64,000 bases of DNA, taken from positions 1,694,501 through 1,758,500 of the forward strand of contig NZ_CP146608.1 of NCBI RefSeq assembly GCF_037113415.1, read 5' to 3'. The translations under genes and the position numbers were made by a program. Below are positions 17,576-27,273 of the stretch, one piece after another. Below the pieces are notes generated by a model. It worked only from the letters and a program-made list of their open reading frames with translations, did not search any database and was not told where the DNA came from. This DNA comes from Devosia sp. XK-2. Lineage in GTDB: Bacteria > Pseudomonadota > Alphaproteobacteria > Rhizobiales > Devosiaceae. Positions within the stretch are counted from its first letter, which is position 1, and every line of letters begins with the position of its first letter.

Positions 17576-17681
17576 AGCGTATCCAGCAAAAGTGGCAGCG
17601 GTTTTGCGGCTCGGAAAGGCGACAAAACAAGGGCCTAGAACAGTTTCAGCGTTTCGACGAAACAGGAAAACTGTTCTAGAG
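17576..17681. repeat. Hyphomicrobiales-type palindromic intergenic repeat, terminator-like
   Basis: The 12-bp arms CTAGAACAGTTT (17635-17646) and AAACTGTTCTAG (17668-17679) are perfectly inverted around a short core with a second small TTTCG/CGAAA hairpin. The preceding part (about 17577-17634, AAAAGTGG...GCGGTTTTGCGG) resembles the common Rhizobiales repeat seen again at 49026-49071. The palindrome overlaps the hflX stop codon and can serve both convergent genes as a terminator. Confidence 0.7.
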
Positions 17682-19043
17682 GTCGGACACCGCGATCCGG
17701 CCATTGAAGCGCTCGAGAAATGCCGCGCGGTGCCGCGGATCGACCCGCACGACCAGGTCCGAGCCACTCTCGCCTGAATCGTCCCGCGAGATTACCTCGG
17801 CATTGGTATGCAGCCAGCCGATATCGCCGCCGGCGCTATAGGGCACATGCACGTGATAGGTGCGGCCCTGTTCGCCCAGCAATTGCTCGATCTTCAATTT
17901 GAGAGCATCGAGCCCCTGCCCCTTATGCGCCGAGACCGGCATTGTGGCCACCACCTTGCCGGCCGGCGCAACCCCGGCCAGGGTCAATTCGGGCTCGTCA
18001 AGCAGATCGATCTTGTTCCAGATCTCGATGATCGGCGTGGTCTCCGAGGAAACGCCCAATTCTTCGAGCACGGTCAGCACATCCTGGGCCTGTGCCGCAT
18101 GGTCAGGATTGGCAATGTCGCGTACGTGAAGAATGATATCGGCGTCCACCACCTCTTCCAGCGTCGCCCGGAAAGCCGCCACCAGATCATGCGGCAGGTC
18201 GGCAACAAAGCCCACCGTGTCGCTCAACATCACCTCGCGCCCATGTGGCAGCGCGATCTTGCGCACCGTCGTGTCCAGCGTGGCGAAAAGCAGATTCTCC
18301 GCAAACACCCCTGCCCCGGTCAACACATTGAACAGGCTCGACTTTCCCGCATTGGTATAGCCGACCAGCGCCACAACCGGGATTAGCGCCTTGGTGCGCT
18401 GCCGGCGCTGCTGCTCGCGGGTCTTCTTGACCTTGTCCAGCCGATTTTCCAGCAGCACGATGCGCTCGGTGATCTGGCGGCGATCGCTTTCGATCTGGGT
18501 TTCGCCCGGACCGCCCATAAAGCCGGTGCCCCCGCTGCCGCGTTGGCGCTCGAGGTGGGTCCATGAGCGCACCAGGCGCCCTTTCTGGTAATTGAGATGC
18601 GCCAGCTCCACCTGCAACACGCCTTCGCGCGTCGCCGCCCGCTCCCCGAAAATTTCGAGGATCAGCGCCGTGCGGTCGAGGACCTTGCTGCCGGTTTCCC
18701 GTTCGAGATTGCGCTGTTGAATGGGTGTAAGCGCCGCATCGACCAGCAGGAGCTCGATATGCTCGGCCTTTACCTTCTCGGCCAGCGCCGCAACATGGCC
18801 GGCCCCGATATAGGTGGCCGGCCGGATCTCGCGCACCTTGACCACATCGGAAAACGCGATCTCGAGCGCAATGGCGCGGGCCAGTCCCTCGAACTCGGCC
18901 TGGCGTGCGCCGATGTCGTGATAGCTGGATTTCCCGCGCACATCGGGACAGACAAGCCCCGTCCGCGTCGGCTGCGCCCGCCGGTCGATATAGGGCTTGG
19001 GGCCGCCCGACCGGGCGTCCCCCTCGTCGTCAAATTCGTGCAT
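17676..19043 (-). CDS. hflX: Ribosome-associated GTPase HflX
   Basis: This GTPase (455 aa) splits or rescues stalled 70S ribosomes under stress. It has the N-terminal HflX domain (about 28-195, with GAGHVAALAEKV and NLERETGSKVLDRT) and the glycine-rich GGPGETQIE linker. The Obg-like G domain has GYTNAGKSSLFN (G1), DTVGF (G3) and NKIDL (G4). It follows hfq by 8 bp on the same strand, the usual hfq-hflX pair. Its TAG stop lies inside a palindromic repeat shared with convergent mazG. Confidence 0.95.
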   Translation of the reverse strand: MHEFDDEGDARSGGPKPYIDRRAQPTRTGLVCPDVRGKSSYHDIGARQAEFEGLARAIALEIAFSDVVKVREIRPATYIGAGHVAALAEKVKAEHIELLLVDAALTPIQQRNLERETGSKVLDRTALILEIFGERAATREGVLQVELAHLNYQKGRLVRSWTHLERQRGSGGTGFMGGPGETQIESDRRQITERIVLLENRLDKVKKTREQQRRQRTKALIPVVALVGYTNAGKSSLFNVLTGAGVFAENLLFATLDTTVRKIALPHGREVMLSDTVGFVADLPHDLVAAFRATLEEVVDADIILHVRDIANPDHAAQAQDVLTVLEELGVSSETTPIIEIWNKIDLLDEPELTLAGVAPAGKVVATMPVSAHKGQGLDALKLKIEQLLGEQGRTYHVHVPYSAGGDIGWLHTNAEVISRDDSGESGSDLVVRVDPRHRAAFLERFNGRIAVSDL

Positions 19044-19051
19044 ATAAGCGG

Positions 19052-19303
19052 TCAGTCGTGATCGGTGCTCTGCTCGGGATCGAACAACTGGATCGGCGCG
19101 CCGGGCATGATGGTTGAAATGGCGTGCTTATAGACCAGTTGCGACTGCGCGTCACGCCGCAGCAACAGGCAGAAATTATCGAACCAGGTGATCACGCCCT
19201 GCAGCTTGACCCCATTCACCAGAAAAATGGTGACCGGCACCTTCTGCTTGCGAACGTGATTGAGAAAGGAATCCTGCAGGTTTTGCTGCTTTTCGCTAGC
19301 CAT
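19052..19303 (-). CDS. hfq: RNA chaperone Hfq
   Basis: This hexameric Sm-like protein (83 aa) promotes small RNA-mRNA pairing. The Sm1 motif ([14 protein letters not shown]) and Sm2 motif (YKHAIS) are intact, as is the N-terminal [11 protein letters not shown]. The C-terminal tail is short and acidic, as in other alphaproteobacteria. It lies between ntrX and hflX, with about 180 bp after ntrX that could hold its own promoter. Confidence 0.97.
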   Translation of the reverse strand: MASEKQQNLQDSFLNHVRKQKVPVTIFLVNGVKLQGVITWFDNFCLLLRRDAQSQLVYKHAISTIMPGAPIQLFDPEQSTDHD

Positions 19304-19486
19304 TTTTGGCCTCTTTGCCGCGGCTTTATTGTCGCTGTTGTTTCCGCAAGAACTTGCGTCCGGTCCTCAATGAACTGCCGCCCAATCCGCGAGGCCCGAA
19401 TTATAATATGTAAACCACTATGGCATAGTTGCGCCGGACTGCCTACCCGCCCCAACCGCATGGCTGGGGCTATTTTCATCGTATTT

Positions 19487-20869
19487 TCAAAGCCCCAGCG
19501 ATTTGATCTTGCGATGGAGCGCGCTGCGTTCCATCCCGACGAACTCCGCCGTTTTCGAGATATTGCCGCCAAACCGCTCAATCTGGGCCAATAGATATTG
19601 CCGCTCAAATACCTCGCGCGCATCGCGCAGCGGCAGGCTCATCAGATGTGCGGACGCATCGGCATCGCCAACCGTGGGCAGCACTTCGCCAATGTCCGAC
19701 GGCAGCATGGACGCGGTGATGACACCACCCTCGGGCTGCTGGTCCTTCATCAGGATCAGCAGCCGCTCGATGGAATTGCGCAATTGGCGGGCATTGCCCG
19801 GCCAGTCCTGCGCCTGCAACACCGCCATGGCATCCTCGCCGATCACCAGCCGCTGCAGGCTATGCATCTTGCACACCTGCTCGATGAAGACCGTCACCAG
19901 CGGCGGCACATCCTCGCGCCGCTCCTTGAGCGGCGTCAACGGCAGCGGCACGATGGAGAGGCGATGGAACAGATCCGAGCGGAATTCCCCACCCTCCACC
20001 TGCGCCGCCACATTCTGCGAGCTCGAGGAAATGATGCGGACATCGATCGGCACGGCCTGCGTACCACCCACGCGCTGAAACCGGTTTTCCACCAGGGTTC
20101 GCAGCAAGGTCGTCTGCACCTGCTGGGGCAAGGTGGTCACCTCGGAAAGGTATAGCGTGCCGCCGTGAGCTCGTTCGAGCGCCCCCACCTCGACCTTGAG
20201 CAGACCCGATTTGTCGCGTGCCTCGCGCCCGAACAGCACCACCGGCACTTCTTCGGGCGCATAGAGCGATGCATTGATCTCGACAAAGGGCGCATTGGCG
20301 CGCGGGCTGCGCTGGTGAATCTGCCGGGCGACCAAGCCCTTGCCGGCGCCGCTGGGGCCGGAAATGAAAATGCGCGAATTGGTCGGCGCCGATTTCTCGA
20401 TGATCCCGCGCACCTGCTGCAATGCCGGCGAGGTGCCCACCATGTCCACGCTTTTGCTCGCCGACCGCTCCTTGAGTTCAGCCACTTCGCTGCGCAGCCG
20501 CGTGGCCTCCATGGCCCGCTGCGTCACATGCAGCAGCCTGTCGATCTTGAACGGCTTTTCGATATAGTCATAAGCGCCGCGCCGGATAGCCGAGACGGCG
20601 GTTTCCACATTGCCGTGACCGGAAATCATGACGACCGGCATTTCGGGATGCTGGCTCTGGAACACATCGAGCAATTGCAGCCCGTCCAGCCGCGATCCCT
20701 GCATCCAGATGTCGAGAAACACCAGGCTTGGCCGGCGCCGCGCGATTTCGTTGAGCCCGCTATCGGCGTCATGCGCCTGGCGCGCCTCATAGCCCTCATC
20801 CTCAAGGATACCTGCGATCAGGTCGCGGATATCGTCCTCGTCGTCGATGATCAGAATGTCCAAAGCCAT
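19487..20869 (-). CDS. ntrX: NtrX-type response regulator with degenerate AAA+ site
   Basis: This is the response regulator (460 aa) of the NtrYX system, which is linked in alphaproteobacteria to nitrogen, redox and envelope control. It has a receiver (1-120, phospho-Asp near 53 in FLDIWM), an AAA+ domain (about 145-365, Walker A GPSGAGKG) and a C-terminal Fis-type helix-turn-helix (ending in MERSALHRKIKSLGL). The GAFTGA loop that contacts sigma-54 is absent. The Walker B motif reads LYLSEV, with Ser242 in place of Asp. It therefore probably does not activate sigma-54 directly. Its start lies 2 bp after the ntrY stop. Confidence 0.94.
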   Translation of the reverse strand: MALDILIIDDEDDIRDLIAGILEDEGYEARQAHDADSGLNEIARRRPSLVFLDIWMQGSRLDGLQLLDVFQSQHPEMPVVMISGHGNVETAVSAIRRGAYDYIEKPFKIDRLLHVTQRAMEATRLRSEVAELKERSASKSVDMVGTSPALQQVRGIIEKSAPTNSRIFISGPSGAGKGLVARQIHQRSPRANAPFVEINASLYAPEEVPVVLFGREARDKSGLLKVEVGALERAHGGTLYLSEVTTLPQQVQTTLLRTLVENRFQRVGGTQAVPIDVRIISSSSQNVAAQVEGGEFRSDLFHRLSIVPLPLTPLKERREDVPPLVTVFIEQVCKMHSLQRLVIGEDAMAVLQAQDWPGNARQLRNSIERLLILMKDQQPEGGVITASMLPSDIGEVLPTVGDADASAHLMSLPLRDAREVFERQYLLAQIERFGGNISKTAEFVGMERSALHRKIKSLGL

Positions 20870-20871
20870 TT

Positions 20872-23205
20872 TTACTTATGAACAACCGCAGGCAAATGCG
20901 GCTCCTCCTGTTGGGCAGGATTGTCGTCCGCCGCCGCGGTTCCTGTCTCTGTGGTGCTCTTTGCAGGTGAATGCAAAGGAAGGGTGAAGGTGACGCATGC
21001 GCCCACCCGACCCTGCGGATCGGGCTCCGCGTCGATCAGCTCGACGATGCCGCCATGCTGCTCGATAATCCGGGCCACAATGGCAAGACCAAGGCCGGTG
21101 CCCTTCTCCCTGGTGGTCATATAGGGCTCGAGCAGCCTTTGTCTATTTTCCGCCGGCCAGCCCTTGCCATTGTCCGACACCGATATGCGGGCATGATTGC
21201 CCTCCACATGGGCCTCCACAATTATGGTGGGCTGCCAATCGGCGGCAAGCGATATGCCCTCGAAGGCCTCGACGGCATTCTTGATCAGATTGGTCAGCGA
21301 CTGGGACACCAGCCGCGTGTCGAACCAGGCGGTAATGCTGTCGTCGGGCAGCAGCGTGACGATATTGACCTCGGGCAGGCGGACGCTTTCGAGGAACACG
21401 GCCTGGCGGATAACGTCACTGAGATCGGCCGTTTCCGGCGCCGATTCAGGCATCCGGGCAAAGGCCGAGAATTCATCGACCATGCGGCCGATATCCCCGA
21501 CCTGCCGGACAATGGTATTGATACATTTGTCGAACACGTCGCGGTCGTCTTCCAGCTTGTTGCCATAGCGCCTGCGCAGGCGTTCGGCCGAAAGCTGGAT
21601 AGGGGTCAGAGGATTTTTGATTTCATGGGCAATGCGCCGCGCGACATCGGCCCAGGCACTGGTCCGCTGGGCCGATTCCAGGTCGGTAATATCGTCGAAG
21701 GTCAGCACATAGCCCTTGGATTCGGTAATCGAACCCTCGCGCGTAAGCTGCACCTGGTAAATGCGCCGGTCTGTTTCATTGCCGAGCTGAATCTGGTCGC
21801 GCACCTGTCCTCGGCGGGCCGAGCGCGCCTTGTCCAGCGTCGCGGCCAGCTCGGGCATGATCGTGTCCATCGACTCGCCCATCAGCTCGATTTCCGTGCG
21901 GCCCAGCATTTCGCAGGCCCGCGCATTGACCAGCGTCACCGCCCCATAGGGATCGAGCCCGATAATGCCCGCCGACACGCCTTCCACCACCGCCTCGGTG
22001 AACTGGCGGCGCTTCTCGTTGACCTCATTGGCCTTGAGCAGGTCCAGCCGTTGCGATTTGAGCTGCTGGGTCATGCGGTTAAAGCCATTGCTGAGGTCCC
22101 TCAGGTCACCCCTGCCCTCCTGCACCGGCACCTGCACGTCCAGATCGCCCGAACTCACCCGGCGTGACGCGATCATCAGGTTCCGGATAGGGTCGACAAA
22201 GCGGTTGGCCAGCGCGATACCCACCCAGAGCGCGGCCAGCAGCAGCACCACGGCTAGGCCGACATACATGATCGTGAAGGTGATCTGGAACACAAGTCGG
22301 TTCGAGGCGTACTGACGATATTCTGTGATATTTTCGTCGGTTAGCCGCATATATTCAAGCACTTCCGCATCTACCGGACGCGCGACGAACAGGAAAATGT
22401 CGTCATAGCCGCGCAGCTTGATCACGGAACCCACGAACTGGGTCGATCCGGGCGCGATTGGGGTCGGAATGCCTTCGACAACGCCGTCGGTCACACCAGC
22501 CGGCAGCGCCGGATAGGCCCCCGCCACATTGATCTGCGCCCGCATCAGCGTCTCGCCTTCCCGGTTAATCAATGCCGTGAAGGGCAGCGAGCGCGTGACC
22601 GCCAGGGCGGTCAGGATGCGCTCGAAACGCGCCGGTTCCGTTTCATAGGTTTCCCGGGCCTGTTCAAGCTCCGTGGCCACCCAGATAATGTCGTCGCGCA
22701 ATACCTGGGCGTGCTCGAGCATATAGGAGCGGGCAACCAGGCGTGAGCTCTCCACCATGGCGCGCGTGCGCTCGGAAAACCATTGGTCCAGGCCCTGGTT
22801 GAGCGAAATGGTCGCCACGACCGCCACCAGGGCCGCCGGCACCGCCGCCACGAAGGCAAACATGGCCACCATGCGCACCTGCAGCCCTGCCCCCGGCACG
22901 CCGCGCAAGCGTGCCTGAAACAGCAGAACCGCCTCAGTCACCACCAGGGCGATAACGAGCAGCACCAATAGGCCCGTGACCACCCAAATGATGGTCCACA
23001 CAGTGGCGGAAGGCTCGATATTGGTAATGCCCGAGAGAATAAGGAATGATGCCGAGGACATCAGCACCGATGCAAATACGACGACGAAACCCAATACCCG
23101 CAGAGAATAGTTCTGCTGAATACCGAGAAAGGGCCGCCGCCCTTTCGACGATTCGTCACGGGGCAGGTTCGATTGCTCTTCGCTGGCTGAGACCAGATCG
23201 GCCAT
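20872..23205 (-). CDS. ntrY: NtrY membrane sensor histidine kinase
   Basis: The kinase (777 aa) is the partner of NtrX. It has N-terminal membrane helices (about 40-115), a periplasmic-type sensor region, a further helix near 310-335, a HAMP domain (RFVDPIRNL), a PAS domain (about 400-500), HisKA ([13 protein letters not shown], phospho-His) and HATPase_c (NLIKNAVEA, GTGLGLAI). ATG 23205 gives the usual family length. Two upstream in-frame Met codons (23271 and about 23352) cannot be excluded because the ribosome binding site is weak. The gap to ntrC holds a hairpin repeat. Confidence 0.92.
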   Translation of the reverse strand: MADLVSASEEQSNLPRDESSKGRRPFLGIQQNYSLRVLGFVVVFASVLMSSASFLILSGITNIEPSATVWTIIWVVTGLLVLLVIALVVTEAVLLFQARLRGVPGAGLQVRMVAMFAFVAAVPAALVAVVATISLNQGLDQWFSERTRAMVESSRLVARSYMLEHAQVLRDDIIWVATELEQARETYETEPARFERILTALAVTRSLPFTALINREGETLMRAQINVAGAYPALPAGVTDGVVEGIPTPIAPGSTQFVGSVIKLRGYDDIFLFVARPVDAEVLEYMRLTDENITEYRQYASNRLVFQITFTIMYVGLAVVLLLAALWVGIALANRFVDPIRNLMIASRRVSSGDLDVQVPVQEGRGDLRDLSNGFNRMTQQLKSQRLDLLKANEVNEKRRQFTEAVVEGVSAGIIGLDPYGAVTLVNARACEMLGRTEIELMGESMDTIMPELAATLDKARSARRGQVRDQIQLGNETDRRIYQVQLTREGSITESKGYVLTFDDITDLESAQRTSAWADVARRIAHEIKNPLTPIQLSAERLRRRYGNKLEDDRDVFDKCINTIVRQVGDIGRMVDEFSAFARMPESAPETADLSDVIRQAVFLESVRLPEVNIVTLLPDDSITAWFDTRLVSQSLTNLIKNAVEAFEGISLAADWQPTIIVEAHVEGNHARISVSDNGKGWPAENRQRLLEPYMTTREKGTGLGLAIVARIIEQHGGIVELIDAEPDPQGRVGACVTFTLPLHSPAKSTTETGTAAADDNPAQQEEPHLPAVVHK

Positions 23206-23510
23206 AAACTGCCCAATTTCCTTCGCTTCGACCTGGCCCTGCGCCCACCAGGTCCGCTCGTGACCCCTCATGTAGGTACAAAACCCCTGGGAAGGCGAAG
23301 CCTGACCCAATTCCGGCGACCCTTCAAGACAATTGTTGCCAAAATGTGACACTTCATCGCGATGAGAAAACGGTCCGGTGGACCGTTTTCCGCGATGGAG
23401 ACCATGAGACTGCGATCCGTCCCAAAGGGCTGGGCACGCCAGTGGCGTGACCAGAGGTGAGAAGGCCTTGAGAGCTATGCTCGAAAGGCAGCGGGCAGGC
23501 CCTCGCCCCC
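23206..23510. other. Intergenic gap between ntrC and ntrY with repeat module
   Basis: About 305 bp. Most of it is a repeat-like module (23361-23506) with two hairpins, described separately. The rest (23206-23360) could be part of an N-terminal extension of NtrY or its leader and promoter. No other gene is seen. Confidence 0.5.
23367..23454. repeat. Hairpin repeat module, copy 1
   Basis: Two hairpins stand in a row. One is AAAACGGTCC-GGT-GGACCGTTTT (23367-23389), 10 bp with a GGT triloop. The other is CTGG-g-CACGCC-AGT-GGCGTG-a-CCAG (23430-23454). A GTCCCAAAGGGC box (23419-23430) precedes the second. Related hairpins and boxes occur at 31938-32088 with different, compensated stem sequences. 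Confidence 0.6.
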
Positions 23511-24962
23511 CTAACCGCCGCGCCGGCTGCTATGCTTGACGATCTCGATGCTATGCGTCCGGATCTTCTTGCGCAGCGTATTGCGGTTAAGCCCCAATAG
23601 GTCGGCTGCCTTGATCTGGTTGCCGCCACAGGCATTGAGCGCCATGGCGATCAGCGGCGCCTCGACCTTGTCGATCACGCGCTGATACATGCCCGCCGGG
23701 GGCAGATTGGGCTCATATTCACGCAGCAATTGACCCACATGTGTTTCGACGGCCATCGAAATGTCCACAGGGCCGGAAGCGCCGTTGACCGCCGGCCGGT
23801 CGACAATATTGAGCTCGTTCTGAACGATTTCGGCCGAAATCTGTTCGTCGGCATAGAGTGCGGACAGCCGGCGCACCAGATTTTCCAGTTCGCGGATATT
23901 GCCTGGCCAATTGTAGTTCTGCATCAGCCTGATGGCTTCGGGCGAAATGGTCTTGGAGGGCTCGCCCTCGCGCTGTGCCAGCCGCAGGAAATGCTGCACC
24001 AGGTCGGTAATATCGTCGATGCGTTCGCGCAGGGGCGGCAGCCGGATGGGCACCACATTGAGGCGATAATAGAGGTCTTCGCGGAACAGGCCCTGCCGGA
24101 TCATCTGGCTCAGATCCCGGTGCGTCGCCGCCACGATCCGCACATTGGTCTTGATGGCATTGCGACCACCGACCATGGTGTATTCACCCTCCTGCAGCAC
24201 GCGGAGCAACCGGGTCTGTGCATCCATCGGCATATCGCCGATTTCGTCGAGAAACAGCGTGCCGCCCTCGGCCTGCTCGAACCGGCCTGACGAACGCGCA
24301 TTGGCCCCGGTAAAGGCGCCTTTTTCGTGCCCGAACAATTCCGCCTCAATCAGGTCGCGCGGAATGGCCGCCATATTGATGGCCACGAACGGTCCGTTGC
24401 GCCGCTTGCCGAAATCATGTAGCGCCCGCGCCACCAATTCCTTGCCGGTGCCGCTCTCGCCAGTGATCATCACCGTCAGATCGGTCTGCATCAGCCGCGC
24501 CAACGCCCGGTAAATGTCCTGCATGGCCGTGGAGCGGCCGACCAGCGGCATGGCTTCGCCCGGCTCCTCGGCCTTGCGATCGGCCACGGTCGGCTTTTTC
24601 GCATCCGCCAGGGCCCGCGCCACCACCGAGAGCACTTCGGTTATGTCGAACGGCTTGGGAAGGTATTCGTAGGCACCCACTTCCGAGGCCCGGATAGCGG
24701 TCATGAACGTATTCTGAGCGCTCATCACGATCATGGGCAGCTCCGGCCGAAGCTTCTTGATCTTGGGCATGACCTCGAAGGCATTGCCGTCGGGCATGGC
24801 CACATCGGTGATCAGGATGTCCCCTTCTCCGCGGCTCACCCAGTTCCACATGGTCGAGATATTGCCCGTCGGCCGCACCTCATATCCGGCCCGGGTCAGG
24901 GCCTGGTTCAACACCATTCGGATGGCCGCATCATCATCGGCAAGCAGAACGACATGGCTCAT
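23511..24962 (-). CDS. ntrC: Nitrogen regulation response regulator NtrC
   Basis: This sigma-54 activator (483 aa) turns on nitrogen-assimilation genes when phosphorylated by NtrB. It has a receiver domain (1-120, DDDAAIRM; phospho-Asp in [10 protein letters not shown]), an AAA+ domain with Walker A GESGTGKE, intact GAFTGA and [10 protein letters not shown], and a C-terminal Fis-type DNA-binding domain ([15 protein letters not shown]). ATG 24962 overlaps the ntrB stop by four bases (ATGA), showing translational coupling and ruling out the longer upstream start. Confidence 0.96.
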   Translation of the reverse strand: MSHVVLLADDDAAIRMVLNQALTRAGYEVRPTGNISTMWNWVSRGEGDILITDVAMPDGNAFEVMPKIKKLRPELPMIVMSAQNTFMTAIRASEVGAYEYLPKPFDITEVLSVVARALADAKKPTVADRKAEEPGEAMPLVGRSTAMQDIYRALARLMQTDLTVMITGESGTGKELVARALHDFGKRRNGPFVAINMAAIPRDLIEAELFGHEKGAFTGANARSSGRFEQAEGGTLFLDEIGDMPMDAQTRLLRVLQEGEYTMVGGRNAIKTNVRIVAATHRDLSQMIRQGLFREDLYYRLNVVPIRLPPLRERIDDITDLVQHFLRLAQREGEPSKTISPEAIRLMQNYNWPGNIRELENLVRRLSALYADEQISAEIVQNELNIVDRPAVNGASGPVDISMAVETHVGQLLREYEPNLPPAGMYQRVIDKVEAPLIAMALNACGGNQIKAADLLGLNRNTLRKKIRTHSIEIVKHSSRRGG

Positions 24963-26098
24963 GCGGGCGAACCCTCTTCGACGTCGGCAGGAGTTTGAAA
25001 GGCACCGCTGGCCACCGGCAGCAGAATGCGGAAACGCGTACGGCCCGGGCGGCTGTCGCAATCGATCACGCCGCCATGATCACCCACGATCTTGGCAACC
25101 AGCGCCAGCCCCAGCCCCGAGCCATTGGTTTTGGTCGTCACAAAGGGATCGAACAGGAATGGCAGGATATCGGGTGGCACGCCCGGCCCATTGTCCTCGA
25201 TCACGATTTCCAGCGGCAGCGAGATGCGCTCGGCCACGCCGGCCACGCTGATGCGAATGCCGGGCCGGAAGGCGGTTGTAATTCTGATCTCAGGTTTCTG
25301 TGTTCTTTCAAGCGCTTCTGAAGCGTTCTTGATCAAGTTCAGGAAGATTTGAATAAGCTGGTCGCGATTGCCGAAGACCGGCGGCAACGACGGGTCGTAT
25401 TCCTCGTAGAAGGTAATGCCCCGCGCGACCCCATTGCGCGCCAACAGCTTCACCCGGTCGAGCACGATGTGGATATTGATCGGCTCGCGCTCCATCGGCC
25501 GCTCGTCCCCGAACACTTCCACGCGGTCGATCAGCCCCACAATACGGTCGGTTTCCTCGCGGATCAGCCGGGCCAGCGGCACCTCGTCGCTGGGCACGGA
25601 TTGCTCGAGCAATTGCGCCGCGCCACGAATGCCGGAAAGCGGGTTCTTGATCTCATGCGCCAGCATCGAGGCCAGACCCGTCACCGAGCGTGCCGCGCCG
25701 CGCGATACCATTTGCCGGTCGATCTTGTCGGCCATGGTCCGCTCCTGGATCAACACCGCCACCCGGCCATCGGTGTCCGAGATCGGGCTGGCAAAAACGT
25801 CGGCAATTCGCTCATCGCCAAAGCGCGACGACCCCACGCGCACACGATATTCCGTCATCGGCGCGCGCCGCTGCACCACGGTCTCCACCAGTGAGATAAT
25901 CGGCGAACCGAAGGCGATCAGGTCGTCCAGCGACTGGCGCGTCAAAACGCTCAGTGAGGCCCCGAAAAAGGCCTCGGCCGCATAATTCACGAACTGGATG
26001 CGCCGCGCCTCGTCCAGCACCAGGATGGGCTGCGGCAAGGCCTGCAGCACCGCCCGTGCCGGAACCGAATCGAGATCCATCACCACAGCGCCGCTCAT
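24959..26098 (-). CDS. ntrB: Nitrogen regulation sensor histidine kinase NtrB
   Basis: This cytoplasmic kinase/phosphatase (379 aa) reads nitrogen status through PII and phosphorylates NtrC. It has an N-terminal PAS domain (about 15-115), a HisKA motif ([12 protein letters not shown]) and HATPase_c boxes ([26 protein letters not shown]). ATG 26098 is preferred to an in-frame GTG 15 bases upstream because GGAAGG lies at the right distance. It overlaps the dusB stop by four bases, so dusB-ntrB-ntrC form one coupled transcript. Confidence 0.95.
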   Translation of the reverse strand: MSGAVVMDLDSVPARAVLQALPQPILVLDEARRIQFVNYAAEAFFGASLSVLTRQSLDDLIAFGSPIISLVETVVQRRAPMTEYRVRVGSSRFGDERIADVFASPISDTDGRVAVLIQERTMADKIDRQMVSRGAARSVTGLASMLAHEIKNPLSGIRGAAQLLEQSVPSDEVPLARLIREETDRIVGLIDRVEVFGDERPMEREPINIHIVLDRVKLLARNGVARGITFYEEYDPSLPPVFGNRDQLIQIFLNLIKNASEALERTQKPEIRITTAFRPGIRISVAGVAERISLPLEIVIEDNGPGVPPDILPFLFDPFVTTKTNGSGLGLALVAKIVGDHGGVIDCDSRPGRTRFRILLPVASGAFQTPADVEEGSPA

Positions 26099-27096
26099 GC
26101 TGCCGCCTTCCACTCACCAGAAAATAGCTGGCCAATCAGGGACAGCACCGCTCCGGTATCCTCATTGTCCAACAGCCGTGTCCGCGTCGGCTTGTCCAGC
26201 GCCAGGTCGGCCGCGTCCACATACCAGCCCAGATGTTTGCGCGCCGCCCGCAGCCCCACCGCGGTGCCATAGTCGACAAGCATGTCTTCATAGTGCTGCT
26301 GCACCAGCGCGGCCAATTCAGGACCCTCGGGCGCCGCCTGGACGCTCGCGCCGGCAAGCCCAGCCCCGATCTGCCCCACGCGCCAGGGCTGCCCCTGCGC
26401 CCCGCGCCCCAGCATCACCGCCGCCGCCCCCGATTCAGAGAGCGCCTGCTTTGCCGAGGTCAGGTCGACAATGTCACCATTGACCACCACCGGCACATCC
26501 ACGGCTTCCACCACGCTGCGCACCAATGCCCAGCGGGCGCTGCCCTTATAGAATTGCTGCCGCGTCCGGCCATGCACGGTAATCATCTGCGCACCCGCGC
26601 TGACCGCCAGCCGCGCGATCTGCGGCGCGTTGAGGCTGTCATCGTCCCAACCCAGCCGCATTTTCACCGTCACTGGCCGCGTCGTCGCCCCGGCCACCGC
26701 CTCGACAATGCCCAGCGCCTGGTCCGGCACCCGCATCAGGGCCGATCCGGCATAGCCATTGGTCACCCGCTTGGCAGGGCAGCCGAAATTGATGTCGATA
26801 ATGTCGGCCCCTGCCCCCTCGGCAATGCGCGCGCCCTCGGCCATCCACTGCGCCTCGCAGCCCGCCAATTGCACCACATGCGGCAGCTCGCCCGCCCGCG
26901 TCAGCTTGCGCACCATGCCTTCATGGCCGGTAGTCAACGCCGAACTGGCCACCATCTCCGACACCACCAGGCCCGCACCAAAGCGCGCCGCAATCTCGCG
27001 AAAAGGCCGGTCGGTAATCCCCGCCATCGGCGCCAGAAAGGCGCGATTGCGGATAGCATACCCTCCGATGCTCAATGCGCAGGCAGTGTCGTTCAA
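26095..27096 (-). CDS. dusB: tRNA-dihydrouridine synthase DusB
   Basis: This flavoenzyme (about 333 aa) reduces uridine in the tRNA D-loop. Historically it is called NifR3 in rhizobia because it precedes ntrBC. It has the FMN TIM-barrel signatures LAPMAGITDRPFR, NFGCPAKRVT with the catalytic Cys, and VHGRTRQQFYKG. The start is uncertain. No ATG precedes the conserved domain, and TTG 27096 (with GGGGCAAT upstream) gives a normal N-terminus, while another TTG at 27141 would add 15 residues. Confidence 0.92.
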   Translation of the reverse strand: MNDTACALSIGGYAIRNRAFLAPMAGITDRPFREIAARFGAGLVVSEMVASSALTTGHEGMVRKLTRAGELPHVVQLAGCEAQWMAEGARIAEGAGADIIDINFGCPAKRVTNGYAGSALMRVPDQALGIVEAVAGATTRPVTVKMRLGWDDDSLNAPQIARLAVSAGAQMITVHGRTRQQFYKGSARWALVRSVVEAVDVPVVVNGDIVDLTSAKQALSESGAAAVMLGRGAQGQPWRVGQIGAGLAGASVQAAPEGPELAALVQQHYEDMLVDYGTAVGLRAARKHLGWYVDAADLALDKPTRTRLLDNEDTGAVLSLIGQLFSGEWKAAA

Positions 27097-27273
27097 AGAA
27101 TTGCCCCAGAATTGTTCAATTTGGCAATGGTGCCCGCACAATAATCAAATTCGTCCACCGCGCAACCGCTTCCCGCTGTCGCAGCCGCGGAAACCAGCCC
27201 TGCTCTTGCCGCATGACGGTGCGGCGGCTAGATCGGGAACTGCGTTGTCCTTATTGCTGTGCCCTATATCCCC

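Noticed and set aside
17646..17667. A tRNA or attachment site between mazG and hflX
   Set aside because: The sequence is a palindromic repeat without cloverleaf features or an integrase nearby.
20165..22167. Large plus-strand ORFs opposite ntrX and ntrY
   Set aside because: They have His/Arg/Gln-rich composition and no motifs, and they overlap well-supported genes.
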